58,145 bases of DNA, from assembly GCF_001559865.1 (NCBI RefSeq), contig NZ_LOHE01000031.1:1-58145 (forward strand), given 5' to 3'. The position numbers were made by a program, and so were the translations under genes. Position 1 is the stretch's first letter. Each line of letters begins with the position of its first letter. The notes beneath the pieces were generated by a model that was given only the letters and a program-made list of their open reading frames with translations, was not told the DNA's origin and made no database searches. The stretch comes from Abyssisolibacter fermentans (lineage in GTDB: Bacteria > Bacillota > Clostridia > Tissierellales > MCWD3). This document shows, in pieces, positions 46,591 through 55,878 of this stretch.

Positions 46591-47538
46591 ATGTTTAGAT
46601 ATACTATACAAAGATTAATAGCAATGGCAATAACATTGTTTATAATCATTAGTATTTCTTTTTTCGTAATTCGTTTAATGCCCGGAAGTTTTATAGACAA
46701 CCATAGGTTGCCTGAAGATGTAAAGACTGCACTAGAGGATAAATATCACTTGAATGATCCATTAGTAGTACAGTACGGATATTTTATGAAAGATTTTTCG
46801 AGATTTGATTTTGGACTTTCAATGAAAGTACATCCGAAGACACCAGTAAATGAAGTATTAGCTAACAAGATTCCAATAACAATGCAGCTTAATATATTCT
46901 CGCTGATATTAACTATACCTGTTGGTATGATATTGGGAATAATAGCAGCTCTTAAGAAGAATAAGATTCAAGATCATGCGGTATCAGTTATGGTTGTTCT
47001 ATTTATATCAGTGCCAGGATTTGTTTTTGCTTCATTACTCCAGTATTTCATGGCCTTTAAATGGGATTTATTACCTCTGATGGTAGAGGCTAATAAATAT
47101 TTAACATGGACGAAATTTGTTTCAATGATTCTTCCTATTCTAGCATTATCATTTGGAGGGATAGCAACAATAGCAAGGTACGTGAGATCTGAGTTATGTG
47201 AAGCTTTAAATTCTGATTATATGCTACTTGCAAAGGCTAAAGGACTTACTCAAGTACAGGCAACTGTAAGACATGCCATGCGTAATTCTTTTATTCCACT
47301 TGCAAATATCATTATTCCAATGTTTACAGGTCTTTTATTTGGATCGTTAGTAATAGAGAGAATATTTGGTGTACCTGGAATGGGTAATGTAATGATAGAT
47401 GCAATTAATGCAAAAGATCATACACTTACTATAGGAGTTTTATTTTGGTTTTCTTTGATTTCTTTGGTAACAGTTTTAATAGTTGATCTTTCGTATGGAT
47501 TAATAGACCCTCGAATTCGTATTGGAGGTAGAAAGTAA
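46591..47538 (+). CDS. oppB: Oligopeptide ABC transporter permease OppB
   Basis: 315 aa, GAGAGGAG ribosome binding site. Typical OppB/DppB: N-terminal membrane helix MFRYTIQRLIAMAITLFIII (residues 1-20), RLMPGSFIDN, and the BPD_transp_1 core with the EAA-type loop YMLLAKAKGLTQVQATVRHAMRN that contacts the ATPases (quoted in part: AKAKGLTQVQATVRHAMRN). Six membrane helices. The final GLIDPRIRIGGRK is a family hallmark. The ATG of oppC overlaps its stop codon (TAATG). Confidence 0.93.
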   Translation: MFRYTIQRLIAMAITLFIIISISFFVIRLMPGSFIDNHRLPEDVKTALEDKYHLNDPLVVQYGYFMKDFSRFDFGLSMKVHPKTPVNEVLANKIPITMQLNIFSLILTIPVGMILGIIAALKKNKIQDHAVSVMVVLFISVPGFVFASLLQYFMAFKWDLLPLMVEANKYLTWTKFVSMILPILALSFGGIATIARYVRSELCEALNSDYMLLAKAKGLTQVQATVRHAMRNSFIPLANIIIPMFTGLLFGSLVIERIFGVPGMGNVMIDAINAKDHTLTIGVLFWFSLISLVTVLIVDLSYGLIDPRIRIGGRK

Positions 47539-48659
47539 TGAGTACATCAAAAGAGATTATTATAGATAAAAAAGATTTTGAATTTGTACAGTTGGAAGAA
47601 GAAATTAAAGATCAAGAATTTGAAGGAGAAGCGATTGGATTTTTTAAAGATGCAATGATACGTTTTAGGAGAAATAAAGGCTCAATTGTAGCTTTTGCAA
47701 TAATCGTATTAATCGTATTTATGGCTATTGCAGGTCCTTCAATGAATTCATATACTTATAAAGAACAAAATGTAAAATTGACTTTTATGCCACCTAGAAT
47801 ACCTGGTCTTGAGAAAATTGGTATATGTGATGGAACAAAGATGATGAATGTACAAAAAGCAAATTTAGAGACCAGATATAAAGGTGCAGTAGAAGACATA
47901 GACGGGTATTATGAAGAACGTGGTGTAACAATGGCCAAAGCTAAGATTAATATGTATAAATTTAAGAAAGCTGAGGACAAATATTTTTGGTTCGGAACAG
48001 ATTATTTGGGACGTGATCAATGGACTCGTTTATGGAGAGGTTCAAGAATATCTTTAATTATAGCTTTACTGGCTGTTGGAATTAATCTATGTATTGGTGT
48101 TACATATGGTTCTATTTCTGCATATTATGGCGGTTGGGTAGATATGATTATGCAGAGAATTGTTGAAATACTTGTTTCTATACCACAATTGGTTATAATT
48201 ATCCTTTTCCTTATGCTTGTTGGACCAGGAATATTGCCTTTAGCAGTTTCGATGGTTATAACAGGTTGGATAGGCATGAACTATTTGATAAGAGGTCAGT
48301 TTTATAAATATAAGGGACAGGAATATGTTTTGGCTTCAAGGACAATGGGAGCTATGGATAGAACACTTATATTCAGACACATATTACCAAATGCTATAGG
48401 ACCTCTTATTACAAGAGCTACACTAGCTATACCGGGAGCTATCTTTGGAGAAGCATTTTTAGCATATTTAGGATTAGGACTTGAAGCGCCTAACCCATCA
48501 ATTGGGGTTTTATTATCAGAAGGACAAAAAGAGTTATTAACATATCCTCATTTGATTTTATTCCCAGCTATTGTTATTTCTGTTTTGATGATTTCATTTA
48601 ACTTATTTGGTAATGGTTTAAGAGATGCTTTTGATCCAACATTAAGAGGACATGAATAA
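47538..48659 (+). CDS. oppC: Oligopeptide ABC transporter permease OppC
   Basis: 373 aa; the ATG shares a base with the oppB stop. N-terminal cytoplasmic tail, first helix at about 50-72, a large extracellular loop (about 75-145, longer than in most OppC), the conserved FWFGTDYLGRDQWTRLWRGS (residues about 150-169), then five helices and the EAA loop VLASRTMGAMDRTLIFRHI. It ends in GLRDAFDPTLRGHE, the usual OppC C terminus. Second half of the membrane channel with OppB. Confidence 0.93.
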   Translation: MSTSKEIIIDKKDFEFVQLEEEIKDQEFEGEAIGFFKDAMIRFRRNKGSIVAFAIIVLIVFMAIAGPSMNSYTYKEQNVKLTFMPPRIPGLEKIGICDGTKMMNVQKANLETRYKGAVEDIDGYYEERGVTMAKAKINMYKFKKAEDKYFWFGTDYLGRDQWTRLWRGSRISLIIALLAVGINLCIGVTYGSISAYYGGWVDMIMQRIVEILVSIPQLVIIILFLMLVGPGILPLAVSMVITGWIGMNYLIRGQFYKYKGQEYVLASRTMGAMDRTLIFRHILPNAIGPLITRATLAIPGAIFGEAFLAYLGLGLEAPNPSIGVLLSEGQKELLTYPHLILFPAIVISVLMISFNLFGNGLRDAFDPTLRGHE

Positions 48660-48675
48660 AAGTGAGGTTGTTATT

Positions 48676-49731
48676 ATGAAGAATAAAGAGAAGATACTAC
48701 AGGTTAAAGATTTGTATATAACTTTCAACACTTTTTCTGGAAAAGTTCATGCTGTACGCGGTATCAACTTTGATTTGCACAAGGGTGAGACATTAGCTAT
48801 AGTTGGAGAATCAGGTTCAGGTAAATCTGTTACTAATAAAGCTATAATGGGTATATTAGCTAAAAATGCAAATATAGAAAGTGGAGAAGTAATATATAAT
48901 AACAAAAATTTAATTAAGTACTCTGATAAAGAATTTACAAAAATAAGAGGATCTGAAATCTCTATGATATTTCAAGATCCAATGTCATCACTTGATCCGG
49001 TTATGAAAATCGGAAAACAGATTACTGAAGCTCTTAGAATTAAGCATGGAGTAAATAATGCAGAGGCTAAGAAAAAAGCTATTGAGCTAATGGATGCTGT
49101 TGGTATAACAGAAGCTGAAAAGCGTTATGATCAATATCCTTTCCAGTTTTCAGGAGGTATGAGGCAGAGAATAGTTATAGCTACTGCACTTGCTTGTGAT
49201 CCAGAAATTTTGATATGTGATGAACCTACTACTGCATTAGATGTTACAATTCAATCACAGATATTAGAGTTGATAAAAAAAATACAAAAAGAACATCAAT
49301 TGTCAGTTATATTTATTACTCATGACTTAGGGGTTGTTGCTAATGTAGCAGATCGTGTAGCTGTTATGTATGCAGGTAAAATTGTAGAGGTAGGAACAAT
49401 AGATGAAATTTTCTATGAACCTAAACATCCATATACTTGGAGTTTGTTAGCTTCAATGCCAGACATGGATACAGATTCTCAAAATGACTTATTTGCTATA
49501 CCGGGTACACCGCCTAATATGGTATTTCCACCAAAAGGAGATGCATTTGCTCCTAGAAATAAGTATGCTATGAAAATTGATTTTAAAGAAGAGCCTCCTA
49601 TGTATAAGATAAGTGATACTCACTATGCTGCGACATGGCTCCTTCATCCTGATGCTCCAAAAGTTGAAATGCCTGATAATCTTAAGAGACGTATTGATAA
49701 TCAGTTGAAAAAGGCAGGTGTAAGTCAATGA
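48676..49731 (+). CDS. oppD: Oligopeptide ABC transporter ATPase OppD
   Basis: 351 aa from ATG 48676 with GTGAGG 9 nt upstream; an earlier in-frame ATG at 48652 lies inside oppC. ABC ATPase with Walker [13 protein letters not shown]-loop [12 protein letters not shown], signature [12 protein letters not shown], Walker [14 protein letters not shown], switch FITHDLG. The oligo_HPY C-terminal domain follows ([15 protein letters not shown]) but the iron-sulfur cysteines found in some OppD proteins are not obvious. Works as heterodimer with OppF; the oppF start overlaps the stop (ATGA). Confidence 0.93.
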   Translation: MKNKEKILQVKDLYITFNTFSGKVHAVRGINFDLHKGETLAIVGESGSGKSVTNKAIMGILAKNANIESGEVIYNNKNLIKYSDKEFTKIRGSEISMIFQDPMSSLDPVMKIGKQITEALRIKHGVNNAEAKKKAIELMDAVGITEAEKRYDQYPFQFSGGMRQRIVIATALACDPEILICDEPTTALDVTIQSQILELIKKIQKEHQLSVIFITHDLGVVANVADRVAVMYAGKIVEVGTIDEIFYEPKHPYTWSLLASMPDMDTDSQNDLFAIPGTPPNMVFPPKGDAFAPRNKYAMKIDFKEEPPMYKISDTHYAATWLLHPDAPKVEMPDNLKRRIDNQLKKAGVSQ

Positions 49732-50681
49732 AACAAAACAATGATAAACAACCAGTTTTAGAGGTCAAAAACCTAAAGCAGCATTTTTCAAGTGGATTTG
49801 GTAAGAAAAAGATAGTTGTAAAAGCAGTAGATGGTATTAGCTTTAAGATTTCCAAAGGAGAAACTTTTGGTTTGGTAGGAGAATCAGGTTGTGGAAAAAC
49901 AACTACGGGACGTTCTATAATAAGATTATATGATCCTACTGATGGAGAAGTTTATTTTAATGGTAAGTTAATCTCAGGCAAACTTTCAAAAAAACAAGTA
50001 AGAGAAGTAACTAAAGGGATACAGATGATATTCCAAGATCCTATAGCTTCTTTAAATCCTAGAATGACAGTTAAGGAGATTATAGGAGAAGGTATAAAAA
50101 TAAACAAAATGGTTGACAATGAAGAACAAATGATGCAAATGATATATGAAATGCTTGATATAGTAGGATTGACTAGCGAACATGCTACTCGTTACCCTCA
50201 TGAGTTTTCAGGTGGGCAAAGACAGCGTATAGGTATTGCAAGAGCATTAATTACAAGACCTGATTTAGTAATAGCTGATGAGCCAATATCTGCACTTGAT
50301 GTGTCTATTCAAGCTCAAGTACTAAATTTATTAAATAACCTAAAGAAAAAATTAGGTTTAACTATATTGTTTATTGCACATGACTTATCAGTTGTTAAGT
50401 ATTTTTCAGATAGAATAGGTGTAATGTATTTTGGAAGAATGGTAGAACTTGCAAAAGCTGAAGATCTTTATAAAAATCCTCTACATCCATATACTAGATC
50501 TCTACTTTCAGCGATACCATTGCCTGATCCATATTATGAAAGAAATAGAAAACGTATAACATACGATCCAAGTATGCATAATTATGGAGATGAAAAACCT
50601 GAATTAGTTGAAATAACACCAGAACATTTTATTCTTGCATCTAAATCCGAATTAGAGCAGTATAGAGAAGAATTAAAGTAA
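49728..50681 (+). CDS. oppF: Oligopeptide ABC transporter ATPase OppF
   Basis: 317 aa. Start ATG overlaps the oppD TGA; AGGTG lies upstream. Walker [15 protein letters not shown]-loop [12 protein letters not shown], signature [12 protein letters not shown], Walker [13 protein letters not shown], switch FIAHDLS, and the oligo_HPY tail ([19 protein letters not shown]). Partner of OppD in powering uptake. Last gene of the operon; a strong terminator follows 29 nt later. Confidence 0.93.
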   Translation: MKQNNDKQPVLEVKNLKQHFSSGFGKKKIVVKAVDGISFKISKGETFGLVGESGCGKTTTGRSIIRLYDPTDGEVYFNGKLISGKLSKKQVREVTKGIQMIFQDPIASLNPRMTVKEIIGEGIKINKMVDNEEQMMQMIYEMLDIVGLTSEHATRYPHEFSGGQRQRIGIARALITRPDLVIADEPISALDVSIQAQVLNLLNNLKKKLGLTILFIAHDLSVVKYFSDRIGVMYFGRMVELAKAEDLYKNPLHPYTRSLLSAIPLPDPYYERNRKRITYDPSMHNYGDEKPELVEITPEHFILASKSELEQYREELK

Positions 50682-50709
50682 TAGAGTAATTAAGGTGTAA
50701 TTAATAAAT

Positions 50710-50764
50710 AGGTCAAGTTTTAACAAATAAACTGAGTTTTGATTTGTTAAAACTTGACCTTTTA
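50710..50764 (+). terminator. Terminator of the opp operon
   Basis: A perfect 19-bp stem AGGTCAAGTTTTAACAAAT (50710-50728) with its complement at 50742-50760, 13-nt loop, then TTTT. Confidence 0.92.
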
Positions 50765-50796
50765 ATAATTTCAATCCATAATTTAAGATAATGCTA

Positions 50797-50825
50797 TTGA
50801 CAGATAGATTAAAATAAAATACAAT
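50797..50825 (+). promoter_or_regulatory. Sigma-A promoter of glcT
   Basis: TTGACA (50797-50802), 17 nt, TACAAT (50820-50825). Transcription should begin near 50832, after the ATG at 50829, so that ATG cannot be the start of glcT; the GTG at 50898 is favoured. Confidence 0.75.
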
Positions 50826-50897
50826 ACAATGGGTAAAATATTAGAGAACTTGTATAAACAGATAACGTTTTTATGGAGATTTGCCGTGGAAGAATAT

Positions 50898-51722
50898 GTG
50901 ATAAAAAAGATATTGAGTAATAATGTGGTGTTTGTAGAAAAAGAAAATAAAAATTATATACTTGTTGGCAGAGGTATAGGCTTCGGCAAAAAGAAAGGTT
51001 TTGTCTTAGAAAATCCAGACACTATTGATGAAAAGTTTATATCTTTAAAAGGACTTTCTGAAAATGAGTACGAAAATTTTTTTAGCAATATAGACCCTAA
51101 AATCATAGAGCAAGTTGAAGCAATAATAGAAATGGTTAAAAATGAACTAGGAGAAGGACTCAATCCCAATGTTCATGTAGGACTAATAGACCATATTAAT
51201 TTTGCTATAAACAGATTGAAAGAAGGGATAGAGATTGTAAATCCTTTCTTGTCCGAGACAAAATTATTATATCCAGCAGAATATAATTTAGCTGAAAAAG
51301 CAGTTAACATGCTAAAAGAAAATTTAAAAATCTATATTCCAGAAGCAGAAGTTGGCTTTTTAGCCCTTCATATTTACGGTGGTAGAGGGGAAAAAAGCAA
51401 AAAAGAAGCCTTAGAAAGCTCAAAAATGATGAACACAATCCTAAGTTACATAGAAAAGAAATTTAATATGAAAATAGATAAAAACTCTTTTGATTATAAA
51501 AGATTTATTATGCATTTAAAAGGCGTATTAGATAGAGTTTCAAATAATAAAACTATTGAAAATATCCTTTTATCAAAAGTAAAAGAAGAACTAATGATTG
51601 AATTTAAAGTAGCTTTCGATATTTCTAAAATAATAGAGAAAACATTGAAAATAAGCATGCCAGAAAGTGAAATAGGTTATATAGCATTGCATCTACATAG
51701 ATTAAATAGTCAAAAAGCTTAA
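50898..51722 (+). CDS. glcT: PTS transcriptional antiterminator GlcT
   Basis: 274 aa from GTG 50898, with GGAAG 5 nt upstream. An upstream in-frame ATG (50829) sits on the promoter -10/start region and the 23 residues it adds do not match the family. BglG/LicT family: an N-terminal RNA-binding CAT domain (VIKKILSNNVVFVEKENKNY, GRGIGFGKKKG, about 1-60), then PRD1 (about 70-170, with HVGLIDHINFAINR) and PRD2 (about 175-274, with the ESEIGYIALHLHRL end). PRD histidines are phosphorylated by the PTS; when glucose is transported the protein is dephosphorylated, binds the RAT RNA and prevents termination before ptsG. Adjacent ptsG and a matching RAT confirm the role. Confidence 0.92.
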   Translation: MIKKILSNNVVFVEKENKNYILVGRGIGFGKKKGFVLENPDTIDEKFISLKGLSENEYENFFSNIDPKIIEQVEAIIEMVKNELGEGLNPNVHVGLIDHINFAINRLKEGIEIVNPFLSETKLLYPAEYNLAEKAVNMLKENLKIYIPEAEVGFLALHIYGGRGEKSKKEALESSKMMNTILSYIEKKFNMKIDKNSFDYKRFIMHLKGVLDRVSNNKTIENILLSKVKEELMIEFKVAFDISKIIEKTLKISMPESEIGYIALHLHRLNSQKA

Positions 51723-51800
51723 TTGGGTGTTACTTATTTTATAAGACACGAACGATGAGGTTGAATAAAGTAGAAAAAAATAGAAAATTGTAAATATATC

Positions 51801-51829
51801 TTGTCTAAGAAAACGTTTTATGATAATAT
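51801..51829 (+). promoter_or_regulatory. Sigma-A promoter of ptsG
   Basis: TTGTCT (51801-51806), 17 nt, TAATAT (51824-51829), with TGA just before the -10. Transcription would start near 51836, directly in front of the RAT. The spacer contains AAAACGTTTT, a partial match to a catabolite-response (cre) half-site pattern, not certain. Confidence 0.65.
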
Positions 51830-51840
51830 AAAAATATAGA

Positions 51841-51877
51841 TTTTACGTGTTACTGATTCGATCAGGCATGAGTAAAA
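51841..51877 (+). promoter_or_regulatory. RAT antiterminator site for GlcT
   Basis: TACGTGTTACTGATTCGATC followed by AGGCATGAGTA is the GlcT-type ribonucleic antiterminator, essentially as in the Bacillus subtilis ptsG leader. It overlaps the 5' arm of the terminator at 51864, so RAT folding and terminator folding exclude each other. Confidence 0.92.
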
Positions 51878-51935
51878 GAATGAAATAAAATGGATAGAAT
51901 TCTATTTTACCTTTCTTTTGCTCATGCCTTTTTTA
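51864..51935 (+). terminator. Conditional terminator in the ptsG leader
   Basis: AGGCATGAG (51864-51872) pairs with CTCATGCCT (51921-51929), extended inward by AAAAGA with TCTTTT and AATAAAAT/ATTTTA blocks, then TTTTT. Its 5' arm is shared with the RAT. Confidence 0.92.
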
Positions 51936-52029
51936 TGTTTTTTTAGAAAAAATATTAAATTTTAAAGTTCTAACTAATAAGTTTGATGTTCGTGTAAAAA
52001 ATAATGATAAAAGAAAAGGAGCGGTACTC

Positions 52030-54039
52030 ATGAAAAAAGTATTTGGCGTTTTACAGCAAGTTGGTAAAGCATTAATGTTACCTGTAGCATTATTACCTGC
52101 TGCAGGGATTATTCTAGCGTTAGGGGCAACATTACAAAACCCATTTTTATTAGAAAAAATACCAGCATTAAGTGGATCAGGATTTCAATTAATTGGAAGT
52201 CTCATGGCTCAAACTGGTGGCGTTGTATTTGGTAATCTTCCATTATTATTTGCCATTGGTGTAGCTGTAGGATTAGCTGGAGGTGAAGGGGTAGCAGGAA
52301 TTGCTGCTACTATTGGATATTTAATTATGAATGTTACAATGAGTGTTTTAGTGCCAGTATTTAAACCAGAAATAGCGGAAAATGCTCGTGCATTTACAGA
52401 GATATTAGGAATTCCAACCCTTCAAACAGGAGTATTTGGTGGCGTTATCGTAGGGATTATGGCAGCTAGTCTTTATAAAAAATATTATAATATTGAATTG
52501 CCACCCTATTTAGGATTCTTTGCAGGAAAAAGATTTGTACCGATTGTTACAGCTGTATCATCTATTGCTTTAGGATGTGCTATGATATTTGTTTGGCCTC
52601 CAATTCAAGGAGCATTAGATGCATTTTCACATAGTATGATTGATACTAACAAAACATTAGCAACTTTTGTATTTGGTGTTATTGAAAGATCATTGATTCC
52701 ATTTGGTCTTCATCACATTTTCTATTCACCATTCTGGTTTGAATTCGGGGAATATGTAACAAAAGCTGGAGATCTTGTTAGAGGAGATCAAGCGATTTTC
52801 TTCAAACAATTAATAGATAATGTACCTTTTACTGCAGGTGCTTTTATGACAGGTAAATTTCCATTCATGATGTTTGGTTTACCAGGTGCAGCTTTAGCAA
52901 TGTATCATGAAGCAAGACCTGAAAAGAAAAAGTTGGTTGCAGGTATTATGGCATCAGCTGCTCTTACATCTTTTTTAACGGGGATTACAGAGCCAATTGA
53001 GTTTATGTTCCTATTCATAGCTCCAGCATTATTTGCAGTCCATGCAGTATTTGCAGGTTTATCATTCATGACAATGCATCTATTAAATGTAAAAATTGGT
53101 ATGACTTTTTCGGGTGGTGTTATTGACTATCTAATATTTGGAGTATTACCAAATAGAACAGCTTGGTATTTAGTGATTCCAGTAGGAATAGTATTCTTCG
53201 TAATATACTACTTTGGATTCCGTTTTGCAATCAGAAAATGGGACATTAAAACACCAGGAAGAGAAAAAGATGATGAAGCAGTTGTGAATGTGAAGGCGGG
53301 AGATTTAGCAGTAAATGTATTAGAAGCACTAGGCGGGAAAGAAAATATTAAAAACTTAGATGCATGTATTACACGTCTTCGTTTAGTTGTAAATGATATT
53401 AAAAAAGTAGATAAAGCTAGAATTAAAGCTTTAGGTGCTTCAGGAATTTTAGAAGTTGGAAACAACCTTCAAGCTATTTTTGGTCCAAAATCAGATCAAC
53501 TAAAATCACAAATCAAAGATATCATGAATGGTAAGACACCAGCAAAACTTGTTGAACTTGAAAAAAGCAGTAATGATGTAAAAGAAAGTGATCGAATTGT
53601 ATCACCATTAAACGGAAAACTTTTAGCAATAGAAGATGTACCAGATGAAGTATTTTCTCAAAAAATGATGGGAGATGGATTTGCAATCGAGCCAACAAAT
53701 GGAGAAGTGGTATCTCCTGTAAACGGAAAGATTACGACTTTATTTCCAACAAAACATGCAATTGGTATTACTGCAGAAAATGGACGTGAAGTATTAATTC
53801 ACTTTGGGATTGATACTGTTAAGCTCAAAGGAGAGGGATTTGAAGTGCTTGTAAGTCAAAATGATACAGTTAAGGCAGGTCAACCAATCCTTCGTGTCGA
53901 TTTAGATAAAGTAAATAAACAAGTATCTTCTATAATTACACCAATTATTTTTACAAATCTTTCTGAGAATGAAAAAATATCTTTCAAATTAGGTGTAAAA
54001 GTAACATGTGGACAAGAAAATATTGTTAATATTCAATAA
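52030..54039 (+). CDS. ptsG: Glucose-specific PTS enzyme IICBA
   Basis: 669 aa, AAAAGGAGCGG ribosome binding site. Full IIC-IIB-IIA fusion. IIC (1-about 400) is the membrane glucose channel with [36 protein letters not shown] and [18 protein letters not shown] (about 420-500) carries the phospho-cysteine C446 in [13 protein letters not shown] (about 525-669) carries the phospho-histidine H591 in [17 protein letters not shown]. Phosphoryl groups pass HPr to H591 to C446 to glucose. It closely resembles B. subtilis PtsG along its length; together with GlcT and the RAT this supports glucose rather than N-acetylglucosamine. Controlled by antitermination. Confidence 0.95.
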   Translation: MKKVFGVLQQVGKALMLPVALLPAAGIILALGATLQNPFLLEKIPALSGSGFQLIGSLMAQTGGVVFGNLPLLFAIGVAVGLAGGEGVAGIAATIGYLIMNVTMSVLVPVFKPEIAENARAFTEILGIPTLQTGVFGGVIVGIMAASLYKKYYNIELPPYLGFFAGKRFVPIVTAVSSIALGCAMIFVWPPIQGALDAFSHSMIDTNKTLATFVFGVIERSLIPFGLHHIFYSPFWFEFGEYVTKAGDLVRGDQAIFFKQLIDNVPFTAGAFMTGKFPFMMFGLPGAALAMYHEARPEKKKLVAGIMASAALTSFLTGITEPIEFMFLFIAPALFAVHAVFAGLSFMTMHLLNVKIGMTFSGGVIDYLIFGVLPNRTAWYLVIPVGIVFFVIYYFGFRFAIRKWDIKTPGREKDDEAVVNVKAGDLAVNVLEALGGKENIKNLDACITRLRLVVNDIKKVDKARIKALGASGILEVGNNLQAIFGPKSDQLKSQIKDIMNGKTPAKLVELEKSSNDVKESDRIVSPLNGKLLAIEDVPDEVFSQKMMGDGFAIEPTNGEVVSPVNGKITTLFPTKHAIGITAENGREVLIHFGIDTVKLKGEGFEVLVSQNDTVKAGQPILRVDLDKVNKQVSSIITPIIFTNLSENEKISFKLGVKVTCGQENIVNIQ

Positions 54040-54340
54040 ATTTGATACAGATTTCAAAATAAATTATATAGCAAAAGAAGTACTAAGTGATGAAAAATTG
54101 CTTTGAGTATAAAGGAATAAAACATTTGATATTATACAACTAGAATGATGATAAAAAGACTATATGTAGTAATTAGTATAAAAATTAGTAACTTACAAAT
54201 TATTTAGTAAAAAGCTTTATTATTGTAAAAAATGACACAAAATATTAAAAAATATTAACATATAATTAATATTAAAGGTAAATTTACTCTATTATAGAAA
54301 AAGTTAAAAGTACTAATTAATTCTATATGGAGGTAATAAA
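54040..54340. other. Intergenic region between ptsG and the first TraX gene
   Basis: About 300 nt, AT-rich, no gene and no convincing terminator for ptsG. AT-rich hexamers suitable for a promoter are present but not distinctive. Confidence 0.4.
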
Positions 54341-55204
54341 ATGGAAGTTGCAAAAAATAAATTGACAGTCAAAACACAGAGAAATGATTTATTGAAATTG
54401 TTTGCAATGTTTACAATGCTTATTGATCACGTTGGGGTTTCTTTTTTTCCAAATTTATTAATTTTTAGATCTATAGGCAGACTAGCTTTACCAATTTTTG
54501 CATATCAATTAGCTATTGGATATAGCAAAACCTCTAATTTAAAACAATATAGTAAGAGACTTTTTATTTTCGCATTAATTTCTCAAGTGCCTTATACGTT
54601 TTTAGGGTATCAATACGGAATGGAAATTTGTCCGTTTCAATTAAGTGTTATGTTTACGTTATTGTTATCTCTTGGAGTAATGCATGTATATGATAAGGGA
54701 ATTGAGCATATATCTTGCTTTCGTAAAGAAAAAAGTTATAAGGTACTCTTGCTAGGGATATTAATATTTATTGGGTTGTGCTTAATAATTATAGCTCCAG
54801 AAATATTAAACAAAATAACTGATGGTAAAATTAATTTCGAATATAGTTTTTATTTGCTTCTAATGGTACTATTATTTCATATTAATCATGATAAAAAAAT
54901 ACTAATGGTATTAAGCTATACTATTTTGTCAATTATTTGTGCTTATATAATTGGAGTTCAAATGATATCAAGATTTTTAGAAAAAACACTTGAATTCAGT
55001 TGTGCGTTAAAAATGATGACAAAAAATGGTGCTTTTTTCAAGCTTGATGGATACTTTTTTCAAGTAAGAAGCATATTTGCATTTATTCCAATATTCATAT
55101 TTGAGTCATTTAAAACAGAATTTAAACTTAATAAATATGTTGGTTATTGGTTCTATCCTGCACATATGGCGATATTGATAATGATTTCATGGATAATAAA
55201 ATAA
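54341..55204 (+). CDS. TraX family membrane protein, copy 1
   Basis: 287 aa, ATGGAGG ribosome binding site. Polytopic membrane protein (about eight hydrophobic segments) of the TraX family (PF05857): QRNDLLKLFAMFTMLIDHVG near the N terminus, IGRLALPIFAYQLAIGYSKT and a C-terminal KYVGYWFYPAHMA motif. F-plasmid TraX N-acetylates pilin; chromosomal Firmicute homologs are related to membrane acyltransferases and their substrates are unknown. Conserved D/H in LIDHVG and the final YPAH are likely active-site residues (inference). A close paralog lies 674 nt downstream. Its own terminator follows. Confidence 0.9.
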   Translation: MEVAKNKLTVKTQRNDLLKLFAMFTMLIDHVGVSFFPNLLIFRSIGRLALPIFAYQLAIGYSKTSNLKQYSKRLFIFALISQVPYTFLGYQYGMEICPFQLSVMFTLLLSLGVMHVYDKGIEHISCFRKEKSYKVLLLGILIFIGLCLIIIAPEILNKITDGKINFEYSFYLLLMVLLFHINHDKKILMVLSYTILSIICAYIIGVQMISRFLEKTLEFSCALKMMTKNGAFFKLDGYFFQVRSIFAFIPIFIFESFKTEFKLNKYVGYWFYPAHMAILIMISWIIK

Positions 55205-55245
55205 CGAAATTGCAGGTAATGATTTGATTATTATTCCGAAATTAC

Positions 55246-55287
55246 AAAAAACCTCCTTGGTTAATTCTTGAAAAGGAGGTTTTTTTA
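55246..55287 (+). terminator. Terminator of TraX copy 1
   Basis: AAAAAACCTCCTT (55246-55258) pairs with AAGGAGGTTTTTT (55273-55286), 14-nt loop, T-run. The A-run on the 5' side makes it bidirectional. Confidence 0.88.
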
Positions 55288-55389
55288 TAAATTATTTTAG
55301 AATCAAAAATTACTTTAGTTCTTGTTAATTTGTATGTCTAGAGATTTTATTTGCATGTACATTTAACGTATTTTCATTAAATATGTTAA

Positions 55390-55488
55390 TCATTTATATA
55401 AAGCAATTCCTGCATGACTTGCTATACCTCCATTTGCATAAAAACTATTGATTGCATTAACTTGTCCTTTTAAAGTATAATTTATCAT
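55390..55488 (-). pseudogene. Short minus-strand ORF, possible gene remnant
   Basis: 32 aa starting MINYTLKGQVNAIN and ending GIASHAGIALYK. The composition (Gly, Ala, mixed polar) is unlike random AT-rich DNA, so it may be a fragment of a longer gene cut by rearrangement. A weak ATAGG is the only site upstream. I cannot name a family. Confidence 0.25.
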
Positions 55489-55617
55489 CCTATAACTCTA
55501 CATTTATTCAACGAAGTGGTAATAAACATACAAATGTACGTCAATTTGTATATTGAAGATAAAACTATAAATGACCTTATATTGTTTTATAATTTACATA
55601 TTATTTTTAATAACTAT

Positions 55618-55692
55618 AGGGTGAAAGTCCCGAACGGTACGCTTGGTTGTGTGAGAGGTCGGTAATTGAAATAATCAATTACCACCTACTCG
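55618..55692 (+). mobile_element. Truncated group II intron 3' end (domains V-VI)
   Basis: GGGTGAAAGTCCC followed by GAACGGTACGCTT is the apex and complete 3' strand of a domain V hairpin with its GAAA tetraloop. Then comes a domain VI hairpin: GGTAATTG (55661-55668) pairs with CAATTACC (55676-55683), with a candidate branch-point A at 55684 and the 3' end CCTACTC near 55691. The 5' strand of domain V (expected to be the complement of GAACGGTACGC) is missing and replaced by AT-rich DNA, so the intron, including any reverse transcriptase gene, has been deleted up to this point. Confidence 0.75.
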
Positions 55693-55878
55693 GTTTAATA
55701 AAATTTAAATACAAATACTTACATTTAAAGCTGTGCACTATTTACAAAAATGTAATAAAAGATTACAATTTGTTAATATATGTATTAATATAAAGGAAAA
55801 TAAAAGTATTTATGTAATTAAATAAATATAATATATTTTGAAAATTTAAATAATTCAAACAAAAGGAGGCGTAGAGCA

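Larger units (their letters stand above)
55205..55878. other. Gap between the TraX paralogs
   Basis: 674 nt. It holds the terminator of copy 1, a 32-codon minus-strand ORF (55390-55488) and the truncated end of a group II intron (about 55618-55692). The rest is AT-rich DNA with the promoter region of copy 2. Confidence 0.6.

Noticed and set aside
50829-50897. ATG at 50829 as glcT start
   Set aside because: It lies at the promoter's transcription start region, has no ribosome binding site, and the added residues do not match GlcT proteins.
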